NCBI GenBank assembly: GCA_946617545.1
Contig: CAMOKK010000097.1
Location: forward strand, 1 to 5,536
Reading direction: 5' to 3'
From: an uncultured Bacteroidales bacterium
Lineage (GTDB): Bacteria; Bacteroidota; Bacteroidia; Bacteroidales; UBA932
Length of the DNA: 5,536 nt
Shown: in pieces, positions 1 through 5,104 of the stretch
Position numbering within the stretch: the stretch's first letter is position 1
Layout of the letters: every line of letters starts with the position of its first letter
Program-made: the position numbers and the translations under genes
The notes under the pieces: model-generated
The model's database searches: none
The model's input: only the letters and a program-made list of their open reading frames with translations
What the model was told of the DNA's origin: nothing

Positions 1-2198
1 TCAAGATTTACAGCGGCGGTCTGGGCATCCTGGCCGGTGACTACCTCAAGGAAACGTCCGACATGAACGTGAACCTGGTGGCCGTGGGCCTGCTGTATCG
101 TTACGGCTACTTTAACCAGGTGCTCAGCGCCCAGGGGTATCAGGTGGCCGGATACGACGCCCAGGACTTCACCAAGATTCCCGCCGTGCCGGTTCTGGAC
201 AAGGAAGGCAACTGGGTAACCACCTCCGTGGCATTCCCCGGCCGTAACATCACTGCCCGCCTGTGGAAGGTGGAGGTGGGCCGCACAGACCTGTACCTGA
301 TGGATGCCGACTACGAGGCCAACAGACCCGAGGACCGTGAGGTAACCTACCATCTGTATGGCGGCAACTGGGAAAACCGTCTCAAGCAGGAACTCCTGCT
401 GGGTGTGGGCGGTATCAGGGCCCTTCGCAAACTGGGACTGAATCCCCAGGTGTACCACTGCAACGAGGGCCACGCGGCCTTTATCGGCATGGAGCGTCTG
501 CGCGAGTATATCGAGAAGGACAACCTGGACTTCAACGAGGCCCTTGAGGTGGTACGCGCCAGCTCGCTGTTCACCACCCATACGCCGGTTCCGGCCGGCC
601 ACGACGCCTTTGACGAAGGCCTGCTGCGCCAGTATATCGGCCATTATCCGGATCGCCTGAAGGTGGATTGGGAAACCCTGATGTCCTTAGGCAAGGACAA
701 TCCGCTGGATGTGAACGAGAAGTTCTCCATGAGCAACCTGGCCGCCAATATCTCGCAGAATGTGAACGGCGTTTCCATGCTGCACGGCAAGGTGTCGCAG
801 GAAATTTTTGCCCACATGTACCCGGGTTACCTGCCGGAAGAGCTCTTTGTGAGCTACGTGACCAACGGCGTACACTATCCTACCTGGTGCGCCCCCGAGT
901 GGAAGCCGGTCCATGCCAAGGTGTTCGGCCCTCAGTTTGCCACGCACCACTATGACAAGTCTTGCTTCGAGGGTATCTACGGTGTATCCGACAAGGATGT
1001 ATGGGGCATCAAGAAGCAGCTGAAGACCAAGCTCATGGACTTTATCCGCGAACGTCTTCAGGACAATGCCATCTCCAATCATTACAGCCCCTCCGAGCTG
1101 GTGACCATTATGGAAAACCTGCGGGACGACGTCCTTACCATCGGCTTTGCCCGTCGTTTCGCAACGTATAAACGTGCTACGCTGCTGTTCCGTGACCTGG
1201 ACCGTCTGGACAAGATTGTGAACAACCCCGCCCAGCCTGTTCAGTTCCTCTTCGCCGGCAAGGCCCATCCTGCCGACAAGGCCGGTCAGGACCTTATCAA
1301 GCAGATAGTGGACATTTCCAAGGACCCGCGCTTTATCGGCAAGATTGTGTTCGTTCCCGGTTATGACATCACGCTGGCCAAGCGGATGGTGCAGGGCGTG
1401 GATGTGTGGATGAACAACCCCACCCGTCCTCAGGAGGCCTCCGGTACGTCCGGCGAAAAGGCGGCCATGAACGGCACCATGCACTTCTCCGTGCTGGACG
1501 GCTGGTGGGTGGAAGGCTACAAGGAAGGTGCCGGCTGGGCGCTTCCCATCGAGCAGGCCTACGAAGACAACAACTTCCAGAACGAGCTGGATGCCGCCAC
1601 CATCTATCAGATTCTGGAGAATGACATTGCTCCTGCCTACTACAATGTGGACCGTACTACCGGACGCAGCTCCGAGTGGATTGGCTACATCAAGAATACC
1701 ATTGCCCAGGTGGCTTGCAACTTTACCACCAACCGCATGCTCACGGATTATGTGAACCAGTACTACCAGCCGCAGTCCCTCGCCGCCGAGGCTTTCAAGG
1801 CCAATGATTTTGCCAAGGCCCGCGAACTGGCCGCCTGGAAGACGCATGTGCGCCGTGAGTGGGAGAACGTACAGCAGACCTGGCGCTCGGAACCCCAGAC
1901 TTCCTACGACATTACCCAGAGCAAGCCTTACACCGCTTCCATGAAACTGCAGCTTGGCGGCCTGAAGCCCGCAGACGTAGCCGCCGAAGTGGTGTTTGCA
2001 CAGATGGACAAGCACGGCAAGATGCACATTGTGGAGGTGCAGCCGTTCCAGTTTGTCTCCTGCAAGGATGGTGAAGCCACTTATGAGGTGACGATGTTGC
2101 CGGAGAAGACCGGTGCCTATCTGGTGGGTGCCCGTATCTTTGCCACCAACCCGCTGCTGCCGCATCGTCAGGCTTTTGAGTGCGTGAAGTGGCTGTAG
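1..2198 (+). CDS. glgP: Alpha-glucan (glycogen) phosphorylase, GT35 family, 5'-truncated by window edge
   Basis: Removes glucose from alpha-1,4-glucan (glycogen) ends with phosphate, releasing glucose-1-phosphate; cytoplasmic and PLP-dependent. The frame is open from base 3, where residues KIYSGGLGILAGDYLKE precede the ATG at 63, so that ATG is internal and the true start lies outside the window. About 731 residues are present; roughly 120 appear missing compared with Bacteroidetes relatives, which I recall at about 850. Visible family signatures are THTPVPAGHD (His codon 579-581), NGVHYPTW near 868, GFARRFATYKR near 1143-1175, FAGKAHPADK near 1252, and EASGTSGEKAAMNG. The Lys at 1458-1460 in the last is the expected PLP Schiff-base lysine. 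The GTSGxKAAMNG and LDGWWVEGY wording marks the bacterial/archaeal short alpha-glucan phosphorylase branch rather than the MalP branch. No frameshift is seen. The stop overlaps the ribF start, suggesting co-transcription. The exact glucan substrate is not readable from sequence. Confidence 0.95.
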   Translation, partial: KIYSGGLGILAGDYLKETSDMNVNLVAVGLLYRYGYFNQVLSAQGYQVAGYDAQDFTKIPAVPVLDKEGNWVTTSVAFPGRNITARLWKVEVGRTDLYLMDADYEANRPEDREVTYHLYGGNWENRLKQELLLGVGGIRALRKLGLNPQVYHCNEGHAAFIGMERLREYIEKDNLDFNEALEVVRASSLFTTHTPVPAGHDAFDEGLLRQYIGHYPDRLKVDWETLMSLGKDNPLDVNEKFSMSNLAANISQNVNGVSMLHGKVSQEIFAHMYPGYLPEELFVSYVTNGVHYPTWCAPEWKPVHAKVFGPQFATHHYDKSCFEGIYGVSDKDVWGIKKQLKTKLMDFIRERLQDNAISNHYSPSELVTIMENLRDDVLTIGFARRFATYKRATLLFRDLDRLDKIVNNPAQPVQFLFAGKAHPADKAGQDLIKQIVDISKDPRFIGKIVFVPGYDITLAKRMVQGVDVWMNNPTRPQEASGTSGEKAAMNGTMHFSVLDGWWVEGYKEGAGWALPIEQAYEDNNFQNELDAATIYQILENDIAPAYYNVDRTTGRSSEWIGYIKNTIAQVACNFTTNRMLTDYVNQYYQPQSLAAEAFKANDFAKARELAAWKTHVRREWENVQQTWRSEPQTSYDITQSKPYTASMKLQLGGLKPADVAAEVVFAQMDKHGKMHIVEVQPFQFVSCKDGEATYEVTMLPEKTGAYLVGARIFATNPLLPHRQAFECVKWL

Positions 2199-3049
2199 TA
2201 ACCACAGGCTTTTTTGACGGTGTCCATCTGGGGCACCGTCATGTTCTTTCCACAGTGGTCTCCGCTGCCCGGGAACGGGGAGAGGAGGCCGTTGTGGTTA
2301 CGTTCTGGCCGCATCCGAGGACGGTATTGCAACAGGACGCGCGGGATTTGAGGCTCCTGACCACGTTGGCAGAAAAGAAGGCGCTCCTGAAGGCCGCCGG
2401 GATAGACCGCATAGAGGTGATTCCCTTCACCCGCGAGTTTGCCGCCATGAAGGCTCAGGAGTATTTGGAAATGCTCAAAGCGCGTTACGGTGCCTCGCTC
2501 GTAGTCATGGGCTACGACAACCATATCGGGGCCGATAAATTGACGGCAGGGGAGATATCTCTCACACCTGTTATGGTGGTGGCTCCCTGTCATTCTGAAC
2601 GAAGTGAAGAATCTCCCATTTCCTCCACCAAGATTAGGAAAGCGCTGGAGGCGGGGGATGTGGAAAGGGCCAACGGGATGCTGGGGTATGACTATGAACT
2701 GTATGGCGTGGTGGTGGCGGGGAACCGCCTGGGCCGTACCATGGGATTCCCTACGGCCAACATGCAGCTCTATGAGCCGCTTAAGCTGGTACCGGCAAAT
2801 GGGGTGTATGCCGTTGAGGTGGAGGTGGACGGCCGGAACTTCCGGGGCATGTGCAATATCGGCGTCCGGCCCACCGTGGGCGGGGCGGCCCAGACCATCG
2901 AGACGCACATCCTGGACTTTGATGAGGATATTTACGGCCTTCCCATCGGCCTTCGTTTTTTCCGGCGCATCCGCGACGAGCGTAAATTCCCTTCGCTGGA
3001 CGCCCTCAAGGAACAACTGGCCCGGGATGCTTTGATTTGTAAAAAGTAA
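2180..3049 (+). CDS. ribF: Bifunctional riboflavin kinase / FMN adenylyltransferase (FAD synthetase)
   Basis: Phosphorylates riboflavin to FMN and adenylylates FMN to FAD; a cytoplasmic housekeeping enzyme. 289 aa. Residues ~1-155 are the nucleotidyltransferase domain, with GFFDGVHLGH (10-19) containing the HxGH motif and the second ATP-binding motif SSTKIR (148-153). Residues ~165-285 are the riboflavin kinase domain, with GRTMGFPTAN (185-194), NIGVRPT (226-232) and TIETHILDF, whose Glu241 is the expected catalytic acid. The start is GTG; an in-frame TGA at 2177-2179 rules out any earlier start. A second in-frame GTG at 2189 is also possible. Either start lacks the ~12-15 residues usually before the GFFDG/GNFDG strand. 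It overlaps glgP by 19 bases (10 from the second GTG). Odd: residues 137-146 (CHSERSEESP) are encoded by a dispersed palindromic repeat placed just before SSTKIR; the frame stays open and the catalytic motifs are intact, so function is probably kept. Confidence 0.95.
   Translation: MREVAVVTTGFFDGVHLGHRHVLSTVVSAARERGEEAVVVTFWPHPRTVLQQDARDLRLLTTLAEKKALLKAAGIDRIEVIPFTREFAAMKAQEYLEMLKARYGASLVVMGYDNHIGADKLTAGEISLTPVMVVAPCHSERSEESPISSTKIRKALEAGDVERANGMLGYDYELYGVVVAGNRLGRTMGFPTANMQLYEPLKLVPANGVYAVEVEVDGRNFRGMCNIGVRPTVGGAAQTIETHILDFDEDIYGLPIGLRFFRRIRDERKFPSLDALKEQLARDALICKK
2588..2617 (+). repeat. Dispersed CHSERSEES-type palindromic repeat inside ribF, in frame
   Basis: The segment from TGTCATTCTGAAC through GAATCTCCC matches a short dispersed repeat known from many unrelated bacterial genomes, whose usual core reads TTCTGAGCGAAGCGAAGAA. 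Translated on this strand it gives CHSERSEES; on the other strand it gives the familiar SFRMT-type peptide. It folds as a hairpin: ATTCT (2592-2596) pairs with AGAAT (2608-2612), then tandem mismatches G2597.A2607 and A2598.G2606, then A2599-T2605 and C2600-G2604, closing on a GAA triloop (2601-2603). A further 7-base inverted match, GGGAGAT at 2550-2556 with ATCTCCC at 2611-2617, may be chance. The true edges of the repeat cannot be fixed without other copies. The recognition of the repeat is from memory; the fold is read directly. Confidence 0.75.
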
Positions 3050-3061
3050 TTGCTATCTTTG
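3031..3061 (+). promoter_or_regulatory. Bacteroidetes-type -33/-7 promoter for the greA operon
   Basis: TTTG at 3031-3034 and TATCTTTG at 3054-3061 are separated by exactly 19 bases, matching the Bacteroidetes primary-sigma consensus TTTG-N19-TAnnTTTG. The -33 box lies within the last codons of ribF, which ends at 3049. Transcription is expected to start about 5-8 bases after the -7 box, near 3066-3069. That gives a leader of about 65 bases before greA and a transcript likely to include greA, the HIT gene, the lipoprotein gene and tsaB. The boxes are seen directly; activity is inferred. Confidence 0.78.
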
Positions 3062-3076
3062 CATTGACATAAGGCT

Positions 3077-3110
3077 CGACGACTGGTGACGGTCGTCGGC
3101 TCGTTTTTTT
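3077..3110 (+). terminator. GNRA-capped hairpin plus T7 in the greA leader: weak terminator or attenuator
   Basis: CGACGACTG (3077-3085) pairs with CGGTCGTCG (3090-3098) in a 9-bp stem with one G.U pair (T3084.G3091), closed by the tetraloop GTGA, a GNRA loop in RNA. T3076.G3099 can add a wobble pair. A run of seven T follows at 3104-3110, 4-5 bases below the stem rather than directly next to it, which is weaker than an ideal intrinsic terminator. It could end transcripts coming from glgP-ribF. Because it also lies downstream of the greA promoter, greA transcripts must cross it, so partial termination within the greA leader is the alternative. Confidence 0.5.
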
Positions 3111-3133
3111 GACAAAGTAAAGAGATACATACT

Positions 3134-3601
3134 ATGGCAATAGAAATGATGACTCAGGCCGGTCTTGACAAGCTCAAGCAGGAACTGGCCGATGCACTGG
3201 CCCAGCGGCCGGTAATCTCTGCAGCCATTGCAGAGGCCCGCGAAAAGGGAGATCTCTCCGAGAACGCGGAATATGATGCGGCCCGGGATGCCCAGGGCCT
3301 GCTGGAAGTGAAGATTGCCCGCCTGAAGGAAAAGGTGGCCAATGCCCGTGTGATTGACGAGAGCAAGCTCTCCACGGACAGCGTCCAACTGCTTTCCAAG
3401 GTGAAGGTGAAGAACCTCACGAACAAGATGGAGATGAATTTCCAGATTGTGCCGGAAACCGAGGCCGATTTTTCCAAGGGCCTGCTGGCCGCAACTACCC
3501 CTATCGGCAAGGCTCTGATTGGCCATTCCAAGGGAGAAGTGGTGGAGGCCAAGGTCCCCAGCGGTATCATGAAGTTTGAAATTCTGGACATTTCCCTGTA
3601 G
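3134..3601 (+). CDS. greA: Transcription elongation factor GreA
   Basis: Binds in the RNA polymerase secondary channel and stimulates cleavage of backtracked transcripts to rescue stalled complexes. 155 aa, the usual length. Residues ~1-75 form the antiparallel coiled coil, with the tip motif REKGDLSENAEYDAA; Asp40 and Glu43 correspond to the acidic pair (E. coli Asp41/Glu44) that positions the catalytic Mg2+. Residues ~82-155 are the FKBP-like C-terminal domain, with TTPIGKALIGHSKGEVVE and the closing VPSGIMKFEIL. The start at 3134 matches the family length; ATGs at 3146 and 3149 would trim only 4-5 residues. No Shine-Dalgarno sequence precedes it, and the A-rich upstream region is normal for this phylum. 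It is first gene of the inferred operon and has its own promoter and a structured leader. The acidic tip separates it from Gfh-type factors with altered tips; GreB is unlikely on sequence. Confidence 0.97.
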   Translation: MAIEMMTQAGLDKLKQELADALAQRPVISAAIAEAREKGDLSENAEYDAARDAQGLLEVKIARLKEKVANARVIDESKLSTDSVQLLSKVKVKNLTNKMEMNFQIVPETEADFSKGLLAATTPIGKALIGHSKGEVVEAKVPSGIMKFEILDISL

Positions 3602-3603
3602 TT

Positions 3604-4008
3604 ATGGCTACCATTTTCACCAAGATTGCCAAGGGCGAGATTCCCTCCTACAAGTGCGCGGAAAACGAGGATTTCTACGCCTTCCTGGACATCTCCCCCT
3701 TAGCCAAGGGACATACCTTGGTTATTCCCAAGCACGTGGAGGACGACTATATCTTCCACCTGGACGCCGCTACGTATGAGGGCCTGTGGAACTTTGCCCG
3801 TAAGGTGGCCGTGGCCCTCAAGGCCGCCGTGCCCTGCCAGCGGGTGGGCGTGGCTGTGCTGGGCATGGAAGTGCCCCACACGCACATCCACCTGGTGCCT
3901 CTTCAGACGGAAGGGGACATGGACTTCCGCAAGGCAAAGCTCCAACTGTCCCAGGAGGAAATGAAGGAAATTGCCAACAAAATTTATAGCGAGTATGAAA
4001 AGCTTTAA
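3604..4008 (+). CDS. HIT-family nucleotide-binding protein (HinT-like)
   Basis: Small cytoplasmic nucleotide hydrolase/transferase of the histidine triad superfamily, acting on purine nucleotide conjugates such as phosphoramidates or dinucleoside polyphosphates; the physiological substrate cannot be read from sequence. 134 aa, full length. The N-terminal TIFTKIAKGEIPSYK and FLDISPLAKGHTLVIPK (27-43) are standard HIT blocks. The triad is PHTHIHLVP with His92, His94 and His96; the middle His94 is the expected nucleophile. All three are intact. It starts 2 bases after the greA stop, without a ribosome-binding site, so it is probably translated by coupling with greA. As I recall, greA next to a HIT gene is a common pairing in Bacteroidetes. 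The 3' end overlaps the lipoprotein start by 14 bases. The family is clear; assignment to a named subgroup such as hinT is not. Confidence 0.93.
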   Translation: MATIFTKIAKGEIPSYKCAENEDFYAFLDISPLAKGHTLVIPKHVEDDYIFHLDAATYEGLWNFARKVAVALKAAVPCQRVGVAVLGMEVPHTHIHLVPLQTEGDMDFRKAKLQLSQEEMKEIANKIYSEYEKL

Positions 4009-5104
4009 GCTGGCCGCCGCCGCTGCCCTGGTTCTCCTGACAGCTGCCTGCGGAAAAAATACCAAGATTGAAGGAACCCTGCACGAGGCTCCCGGCAGGC
4101 AAGTTACCGTGAAGCTTCTGGACGTGAACCGTTTCCAGGTGCTGGACAGCGTGAAGACGGACGCCAAGGGCCATTTTTCCTATTCCCTGGACTTGAAGAA
4201 GGCCCAGCCGGAGTTCGTGTATCTGTTCTACGGAAACCGTCAGATTGCCTCCCTCCTGCTGCAGAAGGGAGACAAGGTGAAGGTGGAGACGGACACCCTG
4301 GGTGTCTATACGGTAGAGGGCTCCGAAGAATCCCTGAAACTGCAGAAAGTGGAACAGGAATACAATTCTTTCATACGGGATGTGAACCGCATCCTGGAGA
4401 AAGAGTATAGCCCGGATGCCGCCCTGAGCCGCCGCTATGTGAGCTACTACCGGGACCGCGTGGCCTATGTGATGGGCAACAGCAAGTCCCTTACCGTGGT
4501 TCCCGTCCTCTTCCAGCAGGTGAATCCCACCTTCCAGGTGTTCTCCCAGCCCACGGACGGCATCATGTTCAGCGCAGTCTGCGATTCCCTCAAGACCGTG
4601 TATCCGGAGTCCCGCTACGTGAAGGCCCTGGAGAAGGAGGCCCAGCGCCGCATCTCCCTCTTAGAGGTAAACAGCCGCATCCAGACGGCCGAGCAGGTGG
4701 GTTATATCGACATCAACCTTCCCGGCCTGGACGGCAAGAACACGGCCCTTTCCGAGAACCTGGGCAAAGTGACCATGGTGTATTTCTGGCAGGCTACGGC
4801 CCAGCAGAAAATGTTCAACCTGGATGCCCTGGTGCCCATTTACGAGCAGTTCCATGACAGGGGCTTTGAGATTTACGCCGTCTCCATGGATGCCGACAAG
4901 GCCGCCTGGGCCGCCGCCATCCGCAACCAGAAGCTCCCTTGGGTGAACGTCTGCGACACCCGCGGGGCCCAGTCTCCGTATGTGGTTTCTTACGGAATCG
5001 GCTCCCTGCCCATGGTGTGGTTCATCGTGGACGGCCTGGTTGACAGCGACGCCAAGGTAAGGAATGCGGCCGATATCAAGGATTACCTCCACCGGAAACT
5101 CTGA
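3995..5104 (+). CDS. DUF4369/thioredoxin-fold lipoprotein lacking the CxxC active site
   Basis: 369 aa from the ATG at 3995. An upstream in-frame TTG (3971) would add 8 residues ahead of a clear lipoprotein signal peptide, so 3995 is preferred. The peptide is MKSFK, a hydrophobic run of A/L/V, then LTAAC with Cys19 the lipidation site. The following GKNTK has no acidic cluster of the Bacteroidetes surface-export kind, so a periplasm-facing membrane anchor is inferred. Residues ~24-110 resemble DUF4369 (beta-rich, as in KIEGTLHEAPG...), ~110-235 are a helical linker, and ~237-369 are a TlpA/AhpC-TSA-like thioredoxin fold. Where relatives have WCxxC after the strand ending FW, this protein has FWQATAQQK: residues 269-272 are AQQK. 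The cis-proline loop is kept (SLP, Pro339). The only other cysteines are Cys196 and Cys320. A disulfide-reductase role is therefore unlikely; a binding or scaffold role in the envelope is possible. It overlaps the HIT gene by 14 bases and tsaB by 1. Confidence 0.86.
   Translation: MKSFKLAAAAALVLLTAACGKNTKIEGTLHEAPGRQVTVKLLDVNRFQVLDSVKTDAKGHFSYSLDLKKAQPEFVYLFYGNRQIASLLLQKGDKVKVETDTLGVYTVEGSEESLKLQKVEQEYNSFIRDVNRILEKEYSPDAALSRRYVSYYRDRVAYVMGNSKSLTVVPVLFQQVNPTFQVFSQPTDGIMFSAVCDSLKTVYPESRYVKALEKEAQRRISLLEVNSRIQTAEQVGYIDINLPGLDGKNTALSENLGKVTMVYFWQATAQQKMFNLDALVPIYEQFHDRGFEIYAVSMDADKAAWAAAIRNQKLPWVNVCDTRGAQSPYVVSYGIGSLPMVWFIVDGLVDSDAKVRNAADIKDYLHRKL

Noticed and set aside
2135..2142. TATCTTTG, a perfect -7 box 38 bases before ribF.
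   Set aside because: No TTTG or TTG lies at a suitable distance upstream (nearest TTG at 2097-2099, spacer about 35), and the bases encode conserved phosphorylase sequence.
687..2165. A 492-codon open frame on the minus strand opposite the phosphorylase.
   Set aside because: Its translation has no recognisable domain, and it is the reverse shadow of a clearly conserved gene with strong GC codon bias. The other antisense and offset frames were dropped for the same reason.
2552..2561. GAGATATCTC, a perfect 10-bp palindrome in ribF, as a possible operator.
   Set aside because: It lies mid-gene with no nearby promoter, and one 10-bp palindrome in 5.5 kb is not remarkable.
3086..3112. An 8-codon GTG-start leader ORF across the greA hairpin and T-tract, which could act as an attenuation leader peptide.
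   Set aside because: It has a GTG start, no ribosome-binding site and no regulatory codon pattern; an ORF this short is expected by chance.
3971..3994. TTG start adding 8 residues to the lipoprotein.
   Set aside because: The ATG at 3995 gives a standard lipoprotein signal peptide directly; the longer form would put extra residues before it.
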